Assembly: GCF_036511935.1 (NCBI RefSeq)
Contig: NZ_AP028878.1
Span: 1,798,001 to 1,862,000, forward strand
From: Marinobacter nanhaiticus D15-8W
Lineage (GTDB): Bacteria > Pseudomonadota > Gammaproteobacteria > Pseudomonadales > Oleiphilaceae
Direction of reading: 5' to 3'
DNA: 64,000 nucleotides
Positions 29,502 through 38,577 of this stretch are shown here, in pieces (the stretch's first letter is position 1; each line of letters begins with the position of its first letter). Position numbers and translations under genes: made by a program. Under the pieces are notes generated by a model that was not told where the DNA came from, made no database searches, and saw only the letters and a program-made list of their open reading frames with translations.

Positions 29502-29820
29502 TCGTAAACCATCTCGCACAGCCCGGCATTCCGTTGGTCCGTAACGGAAGGGGTAAATTGAATTCGGGTATCCAAGGAGCCTCTGATTAGCGCTTGAATC
29601 CCTCTGTAAGCCAGAGCAGGCCCAGGCGCTAACCAGAGGCCCCTAAGTCGGATTATGCCTTAATCCTGAAGGCGTTAACGCGACTTGGTCAGGAATTTTT
29701 GAGGCCGTTGGTTGATTCTAGGCACGGCAGGACGCCGGCTCAACCAGAAAATTGCCTGAATTACCCGCTAGGTAGCTCTTATGCTGCCGGTTAACAATCA
29801 AAATGCAGCACGTTGAAAGC
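29502..29820. other. Intergenic region upstream of fimX with a long hairpin
   Basis: 319 bp without a gene. GCCTCTGATTAGCGC (29579-29593) pairs with GCGCTAACCAGAGGC (29626-29640) with one mismatch, forming a 15-bp stem with a 32-nt loop. There is no T-run, so it may be a transcript-end structure for the gene at 29821-31734, an operator pair, or an RNA leader of fimX. No clear promoter was read on the minus strand. Confidence 0.45.
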
Positions 29821-31734
29821 TTACAGGGATGGCCAGAGAGAGTCGAATTCGTCTTCGCTAGTTTTGTCTGGGCTGGAGGGTTGGCTCGTGGAATCGGTCG
29901 AGCGGCTTTGCAGGCGCAACTCGAACTGGCTAATGCTCCCAGTGGCCGATATGCGCTTGGAGAGCTGGCCGTTGTCCTCCCGCTCGCCCTGGCGCAGGAC
30001 GATCCGGCTACCCTGCTGGAAGGGCAGGCGTGGGGTGATGAGCGTCGCGGGCTGACCAATGACAGAGACTTCCGGTAGCAATAGGCCGCGGAGGTATTCG
30101 CTGCTGTTGCCGACTTTCTGGATCAGGCGCACGCCACAGGGAGAGGCACTGGGCGCCAGCAGTTCGATACCAATCTGCGTGCCCTGATTACGCAGCTGGC
30201 GAATCCAGCGCACGACCGCAACACTCCAGGGATGGGCGTTATGCTCACGAACGGCGAGGACCTCACCGGCTTGCAGGGACGGTGGGATTTCCCCCTCCCA
30301 GCTCACGCAGTAGCCACCGGGACTGGTGTTGACCAGTGGGGTGCGGTAAGTCTTGGGTCGGTTGCCAGGGGCTTCATCCGTCTCAACGGAGCCGCCGGCA
30401 CCACGGAAGGTGATGGGCGTGTCGGCCGAGGACGAAAAATCGTTCGACGGCCCCGCATCATGGGCATCGGCCCAGGCGTCGTTGCGTCTGCGTGCCTGCT
30501 TGAGGAAGAAGTTGTCGTCTTCCCGGGAAGGGACGTCGCCACTGGCAATGAATTGCTTGAAAGTCTTTTCACCGGCGATGAAGTAATGCGCCGCGGTTAG
30601 ACCTACACAGACCTGAAGACTGCCCTGGGTGTTCACACGCTTGAAGTTGCGCTTGGTGAGATTGCCCAGCGCCTGACTCAGGTGCATGAGCAGGTTGTCC
30701 GATATATTGGCGGGCAGGCTCAGTTCGGGTTCCGGTTCATGCTTGGCGGAGCGCCGGCTGAGATGTTCGCTGATGGCGCTGGAGAGTTTGAGCGTGTCGA
30801 AGCCGAGACAGTCGCGGGTGAGCTGGTCCGGCTGGATCAGGCTCTTATATATTGGCGCTCCATCCTGTTCCATGTTGATGAGGAACAAGGCGCTTTCCAG
30901 CTGTTCCATGCTGCAATTTACATGGCTGGTCCAGACCTCGAACAGCTCATAGGCCTGTACCAGCTCATTCTGTCGGAGCTGGTTGGGTCTCGCGCAGCCA
31001 AGCAGCAGCAGACGCTTGTAGGTATCGGCGATGCTGCTCGCCTTGCGATGCATGAGCGTATCATCTTCCACGGTCCCGTCCTGCAGCTTGTTGCGCAGCG
31101 CAAAGCGGAAGACGCGATGGCACTCCAGCCAGCTCCGCGCCGGGCTCGGACAATAGAGCTGATGGGCCCGCAGAATGGTATGGCCCAGATCGGTGATGAT
31201 CCGGTGGCAGGCTGTCGTGATAGCCTTGCGGTACTTGTCCAGGGGGCCCGCATCCAGCAGTTCTATCAGTGTCGTCTTGTAACCGTTGGCCAGGTGCAGC
31301 TGTAAGGCTTGGGACAGGTTAGCGATCTTCCGCTGCTTTTCCGGCAGGGCGATGGACAGTCCCAGATAGTGGCGGGATAGCTCCCTGCACACGAAGTTGA
31401 TGCGCGGGCGGATCAGTTCCAGTAGTTGCAGGCGCTGCTGGGGCGCGATGATCAACTGGTTGAGCTCAATAACCGCATGATAGAGCTGGCGTGACGTCTC
31501 GCCGAGATTGGCCACTGGAAGGGCGCTCACCCATCGGCCGAAGGACTTGGGCGTCGCATCGCAGAAGGAGAGGTTGGCAATCTTTTGCTCGGGTAATGTC
31601 AGATCGGGTTTCAACGTCACACCTTGCGCGTAGCCTGCCTGGACCGTTATTGCATCTTGGCCAGTCCCTGTGCCTGCTCCTTTTGCCAGCCAGGCCGCGA
31701 ACGATAGGCTGACCGGAAAAGGGCGACAATACAT
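29821..31734 (-). CDS. Uncharacterised protein with C-terminal PilZ-like motif, beside fimX
   Basis: 637 residues, cytoplasmic by sequence. Roughly residues 60-400 are helical, without a recognised family. After a disordered linker (about 415-455), the region from 455 reads NRPKTYRTPLVNTSPGGY; Asn469-x-Ser471-x-x-Gly474 fits the [D/N]xSxxG c-di-GMP motif of PilZ domains, and SVAVVRWIRQLRNQGTQIGI resembles the following strands. The usual Arg-x3-Arg is not clean (Arg459, Arg464). The start is unsure: the ATG at 31734 has no good ribosome binding site and a GTG near residue 39 is possible. A gene of this kind neighbours fimX in Pseudomonas. A c-di-GMP role is inferred. Confidence 0.75.
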   Translation of the reverse strand: MYCRPFPVSLSFAAWLAKGAGTGTGQDAITVQAGYAQGVTLKPDLTLPEQKIANLSFCDATPKSFGRWVSALPVANLGETSRQLYHAVIELNQLIIAPQQRLQLLELIRPRINFVCRELSRHYLGLSIALPEKQRKIANLSQALQLHLANGYKTTLIELLDAGPLDKYRKAITTACHRIITDLGHTILRAHQLYCPSPARSWLECHRVFRFALRNKLQDGTVEDDTLMHRKASSIADTYKRLLLLGCARPNQLRQNELVQAYELFEVWTSHVNCSMEQLESALFLINMEQDGAPIYKSLIQPDQLTRDCLGFDTLKLSSAISEHLSRRSAKHEPEPELSLPANISDNLLMHLSQALGNLTKRNFKRVNTQGSLQVCVGLTAAHYFIAGEKTFKQFIASGDVPSREDDNFFLKQARRRNDAWADAHDAGPSNDFSSSADTPITFRGAGGSVETDEAPGNRPKTYRTPLVNTSPGGYCVSWEGEIPPSLQAGEVLAVREHNAHPWSVAVVRWIRQLRNQGTQIGIELLAPSASPCGVRLIQKVGNSSEYLRGLLLPEVSVIGQPATLITPRLPFQQGSRIVLRQGEREDNGQLSKRISATGSISQFELRLQSRSTDSTSQPSSPDKTSEDEFDSLWPSL

Positions 31735-31884
31735 ATTTTTATAAGGATGTTTCGGACTTTAAAGTAGCGGAGGCCTTTCAGAAAGTCAGAACGCGCCAAG
31801 TTGACATTGTTTGACAAAAAAGCTTTCGAGAGGGCGGTCCCTCTCCATTTGAGTGGCCGTTGTGTCGTCTTTGTTGGCCTGTTT

Positions 31885-32967
31885 TTAATCCTGAATAGTC
31901 AGGGGGGTCTTGCTGGATTCGCCGGGAATTTCGCGCACCAGGCGTGGAACGAGAAACCCGGGTAGCATGGCGAGAAGTCCTCGCATCAACGCTCGCGCCT
32001 GTTCGTCCGATACGTCGAAATGCGCGGCGCCTTGCACCGGATCGAAGGCATGCAGGTAGTACGGCAGGATACCGGCATCGAACAATGACTCGCTGAGTTC
32101 CCGCAGTGTATCCACCGAATCGTTGACACCCTTGAGGATCACGCTCTGGTTGAGCAGGGTTACACCGGCGTCTCGCAGTCGCGCCATGGCGCGGTGCACG
32201 GCGTCGTCGATCTCCCGCGGGTGGTTGATATGCACCACCATCACCTTTTGCAGGCGATTATTGCCGAACCACTTGATAAAGGCATCGTCGATGCGCTGGG
32301 GAATGACCACCGGCAGGCGGGTGTGAATCCTCAGGCGTTTCAGGTGTGGAATGGCCGCCAGATCTTCTGCCCAGGCGGCCAGGAGGCGGTCGTTAACCGC
32401 CAGCGGATCACCACCACTGAAGATGACTTCGTTGATCTCCGGACTATCGCGCAGGGTTTCCAGTGCGGCAGCGCGGGCATCGGGAGACTGCCGATGATCT
32501 GCGTAGGGGAAGTGGCGCCGGAAACAGTAACGGCAGTTGATCGCGCAGGTGCCGGTTACCATGAGCAGGGCGCGGCTATGGTATTTGCGGATCAAGCCCT
32601 GCTGCGGTGTGTGGTCGGCCTCTTTCAAGGGGTCGTCGACAAAGCCTGGTCTTTCAAGGGTTTCTGCGCCCAGGGGTAGTACCTGGCGCAGTAAGGGGTC
32701 ATCCGGGTCGCCATACGTTATGCGGGCCAGGTAGGGATAGGGAACCCGAACGCTGAAAAGCGTGGCGCCGGCCCGTGCACCGGGCAGGAGGTCAGGGGGC
32801 AGGCCCAGTTCGGACAGCAGGGCTTCCGGGCGGTTGATGGCCCGGGCCAGTTCCTGTTGCCACGTCAGGGGCGACGCCGGTCCACGACCGTCTTCCATCG
32901 ACCGGATTTCCCGAGATTGGGCTTCTAACGACTGGGCTTCTAACGACGTGGCGGTTCGCTGTATCAT
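31885..32967 (-). CDS. epmB: EF-P beta-lysylation protein, lysine 2,3-aminomutase type
   Basis: 360 residues. Radical SAM enzyme with the cluster motif [17 protein letters not shown] and the downstream [13 protein letters not shown] and [12 protein letters not shown] segments of the EpmB/KamA family. It converts alpha-lysine to beta-lysine for EF-P modification. The ATG at 32967 has AAAGG 6 nt upstream. The N-terminus carries SLEAQ twice, from a perfect 15-bp tandem repeat (32918-32947), in a stretch not needed for the fold. It is divergent from efp with only 63 nt between the starts, so the two probably share a control region. Confidence 0.93.
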   Translation of the reverse strand: MIQRTATSLEAQSLEAQSREIRSMEDGRGPASPLTWQQELARAINRPEALLSELGLPPDLLPGARAGATLFSVRVPYPYLARITYGDPDDPLLRQVLPLGAETLERPGFVDDPLKEADHTPQQGLIRKYHSRALLMVTGTCAINCRYCFRRHFPYADHRQSPDARAAALETLRDSPEINEVIFSGGDPLAVNDRLLAAWAEDLAAIPHLKRLRIHTRLPVVIPQRIDDAFIKWFGNNRLQKVMVVHINHPREIDDAVHRAMARLRDAGVTLLNQSVILKGVNDSVDTLRELSESLFDAGILPYYLHAFDPVQGAAHFDVSDEQARALMRGLLAMLPGFLVPRLVREIPGESSKTPLTIQD

Positions 32968-33030
32968 GAGCGCCTTTGGATTTCCAACTGCACCATTGTT
33001 TTCAACTGCACTAATTCAGGTGAGATTTTC

Positions 33031-33606
33031 ATGGCTTCGTATTCTACCAACGAATTCCGCGGCGGTCTTAAGGTTTTGCTGGACGGCGACCCTTGTATCA
33101 TCCTCGAGAACGAGTTCGTCAAGCCCGGTAAGGGCCAGGCGTTCAACCGGGTCAAGCTGCGCAACCTGATGAGCAACCGGGTTTGGGAGCGGACTTTCAA
33201 GTCTGGCGAAAGCCTTGAAGCAGCGGACGTGGTCGACCAGGAAATGGAATACCTGTATACCGACGGCGAATTCTGGCATTTCATGGCGACCGACGGTTCC
33301 TTTGAACAGCACCCCGCTGACGAGAAGGCCGTGGGCGATGCGCTCAAGTGGCTCAAGGAGCAGGACGTCTACACGGTCACCCTATACAACGGGACACCGT
33401 TGTCTGTCTCTCCGCCCAACTTCGTGGAACTTGAGGTGGTGGACACCGATCCGGGCATGAAAGGCGATACTGCGCAGGGTGGCTCCAAGCCGGCAACCCT
33501 GTCCACCGGCGCAGTTGTCAACGTGCCCCTGTTCATCACGATCGGCGAAGTCCTGAAAGTCGATACCCGCTCCGGCGAATACGTCAGCCGCGTGAAGAGC
33601 AGCTGA
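33031..33606 (+). CDS. efp: Elongation factor P
   Basis: 191 residues, full length. The modification loop reads [12 protein letters not shown] with Lys34 at the tip, the residue beta-lysylated by EpmA/EpmB. The Arg32-type loop of rhamnosylated EF-P is absent, agreeing with the flanking epmA and epmB genes. EF-P relieves ribosome stalling at polyproline. It is divergent from epmB and is followed after 49 nt by epmA on the same strand. No EpmC hydroxylase gene is in the window. Confidence 0.96.
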   Translation: MASYSTNEFRGGLKVLLDGDPCIILENEFVKPGKGQAFNRVKLRNLMSNRVWERTFKSGESLEAADVVDQEMEYLYTDGEFWHFMATDGSFEQHPADEKAVGDALKWLKEQDVYTVTLYNGTPLSVSPPNFVELEVVDTDPGMKGDTAQGGSKPATLSTGAVVNVPLFITIGEVLKVDTRSGEYVSRVKSS

Positions 33607-33655
33607 TTCGGAGTCGTTAGGGCTGCTCCAGAGTAGTCTCAGGGGGATACTCTCC

Positions 33656-34636
33656 ATGACGCAGGAACCGGGCTGGCGGCCGACCGCCGCTTTGGCCGCC
33701 CAACGGGAGCGGGCAGCGCTGCTCGCCTATCTGCGTCAGTTCTTCGAAGCCCGTGACGTGCTGGAAGTCGAGACTCCGCTCCTGGCACGGCGCGGTGTTT
33801 CAGATCTGCATCTCGATTGTGTCCCCGCGGAGCTCGCTGCGGTATCTGGCTACGCCGGTGGCAGGGTTTATCTGCAAACCTCTCCGGAATACCACATGAA
33901 GCGCCTGCTGGCAGCTGGCAGTGGGGCTATTTATCAGGTTTTTCGCGCTTTCCGGGACGGCGAAAGGGGACGGCGTCACAATCCGGAGTTTTCCCTGCTG
34001 GAGTGGTACCGGCCAGGCTTTGACGACCAGGCATTGATGGACGAAGTCAGCGACCTGGTTTGCGGTTGGTTGAGGATCCCTGCGCCAGAGCGGATGACCT
34101 ATCGGCAGGCCTTCCTGCAACACGCGGGATTGGACCCGTTCTCTATTTCTCTCGAAGCGCTCCGGCGACAGGTGGGCGAACAGGCCGGCGATCCGGCCTT
34201 TGCCGGAAAGCTCGACCGCGATGGCTGCCTCGATTTCATCCTGACCCATACCATCGAGCCGGCCTTTGAAAGCCGGCCTGCGGTGTTCATTCATGACTAT
34301 CCCGCCAGCCAGGCCGCCCTGGCGCGTACCCGCGAGGCCGCGGGCCACCCGGTGGCTCACCGGTTTGAGCTCTACCTCTACGGCGTGGAGTTATGCAATG
34401 GCTACTGGGAATTGACGGATGCTGAGGAGCAACGGCGGCGCTTCGAGCAGGACAATGCGCTGCGTCGACTGCATGGAAAGCCTGAAATGCCTGCCGATGA
34501 GCGGTTGCTGGAGGCGCTCGCCTCCGGTATGCCTGACTGTGCTGGCGTTGCACTGGGGCTGGACCGTTTGCTGATGTGCAGGCTTGGCACGCGAGATATC
34601 CAGGATGTGATTGCTTTCCCGATCGAGCGCGCCTGA
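33656..34636 (+). CDS. epmA: EF-P--(R)-beta-lysine ligase (lysyl-tRNA synthetase paralog)
   Basis: 326 residues, the class II synthetase core of LysRS without the anticodon-binding domain. Motif 1 surroundings (DVLEVETPLLARRGVSD), motif 2 (FRAFRDGERGRRHNPEFSLL) and motif 3 (GVALGLDRLLM) are present. It transfers beta-lysine to Lys34 of EF-P. It lies directly after efp, and epmB is divergent on the other side, a full EF-P module. A terminator hairpin overlaps its stop. Confidence 0.95.
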   Translation: MTQEPGWRPTAALAAQRERAALLAYLRQFFEARDVLEVETPLLARRGVSDLHLDCVPAELAAVSGYAGGRVYLQTSPEYHMKRLLAAGSGAIYQVFRAFRDGERGRRHNPEFSLLEWYRPGFDDQALMDEVSDLVCGWLRIPAPERMTYRQAFLQHAGLDPFSISLEALRRQVGEQAGDPAFAGKLDRDGCLDFILTHTIEPAFESRPAVFIHDYPASQAALARTREAAGHPVAHRFELYLYGVELCNGYWELTDAEEQRRRFEQDNALRRLHGKPEMPADERLLEALASGMPDCAGVALGLDRLLMCRLGTRDIQDVIAFPIERA

Positions 34637-34667
34637 GCCCGGACCTTGGCTCAGGCGCCCTTCTTTT
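34629..34667 (+). terminator. Intrinsic terminator overlapping the epmA stop codon
   Basis: GCGCCTGAGCC (34629-34639) pairs perfectly with GGCTCAGGCGC (34648-34658) around an 8-nt loop, followed by CCTTCTTTT. The stem includes the epmA stop codon. It separates epmA from the convergent psd. Confidence 0.8.
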
Positions 34668-34679
34668 AGCTGGGCTCTC

Positions 34680-35537
34680 TCAGCCCCTGGCTCGGGTGCC
34701 GATAGGTCGTCCAAGGCGCAGGACGGTTTCCGCGCTCAGCTCTTTGGACCAATCCATCCGGCCTTTGGGGAACAGCAGGATGACAGTGGACCCTAATCGA
34801 AAGCGGCCCATCTCCTCGCCTTTATCGAAACTAATGGGCGCGTCCTGGCTGTAGTCGACGGTTGCGATATCGCGGCCGGGCGCGACCACGCCTGCCCAGG
34901 TGGTCTCGACGCTGCCAACGATCATGGCGCCAACCAGGATCATGCACATCGGTCCCCATTCGGTGTCGAAGTTGACCACGACCCGTTCATTACGGGCGAA
35001 CAGGCGGGGCACATTGGCTGCCGTTACCGGATTCACCGAAAACAGTCGCCCCGGCACGTAAGTCATGTCCTTGAGCGTGCCGGCCAATGGCATGTGGATA
35101 CGGTGGTAGTCCTTGGGGGCCAGATAGATTGTGCAGAACTCCCCGTCCACATAGGGCTTGGCCTTTTGTTCGTCACCACCCACCAATTCGAGCAGGCTGT
35201 AATCCTGTCCTTTGGCCTGAAAGATACGGCCTTCGTCGATCTGTCCCAATTGACTGATCGCGCCGTCTACCGGGCTGGTGACATGGTTCGGGTCGTCATC
35301 TATGGGACGCATGCCGGGCTTCAGTGGGCGAGTGAAGAAGTCGTTGAACGTGGCGTAAGCTGCAGGATCGGTATCGACAGCCTCACTCATGTCCACGCCA
35401 TAGCGCTTGATGAACCAGTGGGCAACACGGTTTTTCAACTGCGGGTGCCGGTCATCGTCGGCCAGACGGCCCAGCCACTGCGACAGCCCTTGTTGCGGCA
35501 GCAGATATTGGCTCATCACGAAAAGCTTGTCTCGCAT
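34680..35537 (-). CDS. psd: Phosphatidylserine decarboxylase proenzyme
   Basis: 285 residues from the ATG at 35537 (MRDKLFVMSQYLLP); a longer frame to 35579 overlaps the upstream gene and is not favoured. The C-terminal FRLGSTVILLFPKG holds the LGST self-cleavage site, where Ser becomes the pyruvoyl cofactor. The LAPKDYHRIHMP segment carries the conserved His. It makes phosphatidylethanolamine at the inner membrane. It starts 5 nt after the sulfurtransferase stop, so the two form an operon, as in Pseudomonas. Confidence 0.94.
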   Translation of the reverse strand: MRDKLFVMSQYLLPQQGLSQWLGRLADDDRHPQLKNRVAHWFIKRYGVDMSEAVDTDPAAYATFNDFFTRPLKPGMRPIDDDPNHVTSPVDGAISQLGQIDEGRIFQAKGQDYSLLELVGGDEQKAKPYVDGEFCTIYLAPKDYHRIHMPLAGTLKDMTYVPGRLFSVNPVTAANVPRLFARNERVVVNFDTEWGPMCMILVGAMIVGSVETTWAGVVAPGRDIATVDYSQDAPISFDKGEEMGRFRLGSTVILLFPKGRMDWSKELSAETVLRLGRPIGTRARG

Positions 35538-35542
35538 CAATC

Positions 35543-36373
35543 TCAAATCTCCACGGGTGTGTCGGGGTGGTTGCCCCACTCAGCCCAGGACCCGGCATAG
35601 GCGCGCACGCGCGGATAGCCGAGAGCCTTGGCGACCAGGTAGGTCAGGCCGGACCGGTGGTGGGTCTGGCAATGGGTGATGATGGTTTTCGACGGCGTGA
35701 GGCCGTATTGCTCCAATAGCGCCCGAAGCTCTGATTCGGGGCGCAACCGCAGTTCGCGTGCAGGATCCATGACCTGCGTCCACTCCACGTTGCGTGCGCC
35801 GGGGATATGACCCGCCTTGGCTGCGGCGATCCGTTTGCCGAAATATTCGCCGGGAGAGCGGGCGTCCCAAATGACCTGGTCCGTAGAGCCTAGGCCTGCC
35901 ATGACCTCTTCCAGCGTCGCCGTCGGTTCCGGTTGGAACTCAATGGGGTAGCGGGTCGGTTCGGGATCCGGTACTTCGGTGGTCAGCGGGCGTTCCTCTG
36001 CCTGCCAGGCCAGCCAGCCACCATTCAGGTAGCTATAGTGGGTGTGGCCGATGCAGTCGAGTAACCAGATGAAACGTCCGGCCCAGCCGCCGCCCTCGTC
36101 GTCATAGACCACCACGTGCGTATCCGGCGTCAGACCGATACGGCTGGTGAGCTCCTGTAGCGCTTCGACTGTAGGCAATTTGCCTGGCGCTGGCGGGTAA
36201 CCCAGTAGCGTCTCATGGGGGTGCACGTATACGGCACCCGGCAAGTGTCCGCCGGCGTAGCGTTCCGGATGACAGAGATCGATAAGCAGCAGTCCCGATT
36301 CTTCTGCCGTTGACTCAGGCGTCAGTAACGGTTCGAGGGTTTCCGGCTCGATAACGAGTGGCAGCTCGATCAT
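35543..36373 (-). CDS. Sulfurtransferase with two rhodanese domains
   Basis: 276 residues from the ATG at 36373 (MIELPLVIEPETLEPLL). Two rhodanese-type domains: an inactive N-terminal one (about 10-130) and a C-terminal one whose active-site loop reads HCQTHHRSG, with the catalytic Cys. The Pseudomonas gene at this place is annotated as a thiosulfate sulfurtransferase (rhdA). The CQTHHRSG loop differs from the CGSGVTA of mercaptopyruvate enzymes, so thiosulfate is more likely as donor. It is the first gene of the pair with psd. Confidence 0.88.
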   Translation of the reverse strand: MIELPLVIEPETLEPLLTPESTAEESGLLLIDLCHPERYAGGHLPGAVYVHPHETLLGYPPAPGKLPTVEALQELTSRIGLTPDTHVVVYDDEGGGWAGRFIWLLDCIGHTHYSYLNGGWLAWQAEERPLTTEVPDPEPTRYPIEFQPEPTATLEEVMAGLGSTDQVIWDARSPGEYFGKRIAAAKAGHIPGARNVEWTQVMDPARELRLRPESELRALLEQYGLTPSKTIITHCQTHHRSGLTYLVAKALGYPRVRAYAGSWAEWGNHPDTPVEI

Positions 36374-36679
36374 GGTATATCTCGCGAGATGGCGGTCACT
36401 TTCCAAGGCGGCATCTTATCAGATTGCAGCGGTTGGCTGGGCGTATATGTACTGAGTCACATTCAAATGGATTTAGGGAACTTATCCAATTTTTCGCGAT
36501 CAGCGGAGGCTCTTGCTATGATTCTGACAAATCAGGAAAAAGGCGGTTGCATCTCAACCTTTGCCCGTTACTCATAGAAACAAGATTCCCACAATAGTGC
36601 ATTGGCGGCGCATCCGGGTATTCCGGTCTAATGCCTCAAGCAGTGGTATGCAGTTATTTAGGGGGCGTTCCAAACCGAT
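36374..36679. promoter_or_regulatory. Divergent control region between the sulfurtransferase and motA
   Basis: 306 bp without a gene. A perfect 12-bp palindrome, ATCTCGCGAGAT (36379-36390), lies 6 nt before the sulfurtransferase start. For motA a TGC-TATGAT extended -10 (36514-36522) is the best sigma-70-like site, with no good -35. I looked for a flagellar sigma-28 site (TAAA/GCCGATAA) and found none. A GGGGGCG stretch precedes the motA start. Confidence 0.4.
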
Positions 36680-37531
36680 ATGGCGTTAATACTCGGTTCG
36701 ATTATTGTTATTGCCTGTGTGCTGGGCGGATATGTGCTGTCCAAAGGTCAACTGATGGCCTTGTGGCAACCGTTGGAGCTACTGATCATTTTCGGCGCCG
36801 CCACGGGTGCCTTCATTATCTCCAACCCGATGCACACCATCAAAGAGACCATCGGTGGCGTGCTTCGGCTGTTGACAGGATCTCCCTTCAATAAAGCCTT
36901 CTATATGGATTTGCTGAGCCTCCTCTACGATGTCTTCGACAAGTCCCGGAAGCAGGGCGTCATGGCGATCGAGGAGGATATCGATAATCCCAAGGAGAGC
37001 CAGATCTTCACCCGCTATCCGGCCATCATGAAGTCCGACAAGCTGATGTCGTTCGTGACGGATTACATGCGCATCATCAGCACCGGCAATATGGCACCCC
37101 ATGAGCTGGAAGGTCTGATGGATATGGAACTGGAGAACCGGCAGCACGAACTTCTGGAGCCTTCCCACGCGGTGGCGAAGGTGGCTGACGCATTGCCGGG
37201 CCTGGGTATTGTTGCAGCCGTTCTGGGTATCGTTATCACCATGGGGCTGCTGGGCGGCCCGCCCGAAATGATTGGTATCAAGGTCGCCGCCGCGCTGGTG
37301 GGTACTTTCCTCGGTATCTGGGCCGGCTATGGTTTTGTCGGGCCTACTTCGACCGCCATGGAGCACCAGGCCCAGTATGAGTTGCGGGCTTACGAATGTG
37401 TCAAAGCGGCCATATTGGCTACGGTGTCTGGACAGGCTCCGCAAATGGCTATCGAGTTCGGCCGCAAGGCCCTGCCATCGGACAAGCGTCCTGGATTCCA
37501 GGAACTCAACGATCACGTTCGCTCCAAGTAA
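36680..37531 (+). CDS. motA: Flagellar motor stator protein MotA
   Basis: 283 residues. Four membrane segments: two near the N-terminus (about 1-50) and two after residue 165, with the cytoplasmic loop between. The conserved ALPGLGIVAAVLGIVITM of the third segment and the GTFLGIWAGYGFVGP of the fourth are present. With MotB it forms the proton-driven stator. motB follows after 74 nt. The pair is far from other flagellar genes, as in Pseudomonas motAB. Confidence 0.95.
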   Translation: MALILGSIIVIACVLGGYVLSKGQLMALWQPLELLIIFGAATGAFIISNPMHTIKETIGGVLRLLTGSPFNKAFYMDLLSLLYDVFDKSRKQGVMAIEEDIDNPKESQIFTRYPAIMKSDKLMSFVTDYMRIISTGNMAPHELEGLMDMELENRQHELLEPSHAVAKVADALPGLGIVAAVLGIVITMGLLGGPPEMIGIKVAAALVGTFLGIWAGYGFVGPTSTAMEHQAQYELRAYECVKAAILATVSGQAPQMAIEFGRKALPSDKRPGFQELNDHVRSK

Positions 37532-37605
37532 TCTTTTCAACGAGTCAGCGCAAGCGGCCATCACGAGCGGTCCTCGATAAGTACCGCTTCGTATTGAGGT
37601 AAGTC

Positions 37606-38565
37606 GTGGAAGAGCAACCGATCATCGTCAAGCGCGTCAAGAAGGTTTCCGGGGGACACCACGGTGGCGCCTGGAAAGTTGCGTTTGCCGATTTCGCGAC
37701 GGCCATGATGGCGTTCTTTATGGTGCTCTGGCTGACGACGACTGCCTCGGATGAAGAGAAGCAGGCTATTGAAGGCTATTTCAAGGACCCGGTGGGTTAC
37801 ATGGAGGCTGCCAGTCGCAATCCCATTGATCTGGGGGGCAGCGCGTCGGTTGTCGATGCCTCAAGCGCCGACATCGCGGATACCGAAATCCGTCTCGAGG
37901 ACCAGAAAATAGAGGAGCTGTCGGAAACCCTCGAACAGCGCCAGATGGAAGAGCTGTTCCAGGACCTGAAGGAGCAGATCGAACAAAGCGAGACTTTGCA
38001 GGAATTCAAGGACCAGTTGCTGATCGACATCACCGATGAAGGGCTGCGGATCCAGATTGTCGACCGTTCCCAGCGGCCCATGTTCGATAGCGGTAGTGCT
38101 CGCCTGAAATATTATTCCCAGGACATCCTGTTCGAGCTGGCCAAGCCGCTCAGCGCCGTTACCAATAAACTCAGTATTACCGGGCACACCGATGCCACGC
38201 CTTTCGTCGGCCGCCCCGGCTACACCAACTGGGAGCTATCGGCGGATCGGGCCAATACGGCCCGCCGGGCGCTGGTGGCTGGCGGTGTAAGGGGCGAGCA
38301 GATCGGTCGGGTGGTTGGCCTGAGCGATTCGGTCCTGTTTGATAAGGATGCTCCAACAGCCCCTGTCAACCGTCGTATTGCCATTATCGTATTGAACAAG
38401 AAGGCGGTGGAAGATATTCAGTCTGATTCCGGCGCCGATGCACAGCCCGTCATTGACCTGACCCAGCCAACCGAGGCCGAGTCCGGCGAGGCGCTCAAGC
38501 AGCTGGAATCCGGCGAATGGTTCAACCCGCCGCCGGAGCCCGATCCGGGCGAGGTGAACTGGTAG
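37606..38565 (+). CDS. motB: Flagellar motor stator protein MotB
   Basis: 319 residues from a GTG at 37606 with GAGGTAAG upstream. One N-terminal membrane segment follows GGAWKVAFADFATAMMAFFM; the Asp in AFADF is the proton-binding residue. The plug and linker (about 50-150) precede the OmpA-like peptidoglycan-binding domain with TGHTDATPF and NWELSADRANTARRAL. Its stop lies 12 nt from the end of the convergent rsgA. Confidence 0.95.
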   Translation: MEEQPIIVKRVKKVSGGHHGGAWKVAFADFATAMMAFFMVLWLTTTASDEEKQAIEGYFKDPVGYMEAASRNPIDLGGSASVVDASSADIADTEIRLEDQKIEELSETLEQRQMEELFQDLKEQIEQSETLQEFKDQLLIDITDEGLRIQIVDRSQRPMFDSGSARLKYYSQDILFELAKPLSAVTNKLSITGHTDATPFVGRPGYTNWELSADRANTARRALVAGGVRGEQIGRVVGLSDSVLFDKDAPTAPVNRRIAIIVLNKKAVEDIQSDSGADAQPVIDLTQPTEAESGEALKQLESGEWFNPPPEPDPGEVNW

Positions 38566-38577
38566 GGGCTTAGGTCG

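Noticed and set aside
28335..29507. Long plus-strand open frame (390 codons) across the fimX gene
   Set aside because: It is antisense to fimX, whose domains are clear. The translation has no recognisable motif and the frame is a by-product of high-GC codon use.
36374..36679. Sigma-28 flagellar promoter before motA
   Set aside because: No TAAA plus GCCGATAA pair at the right spacing was found; only an extended -10 of sigma-70 type.
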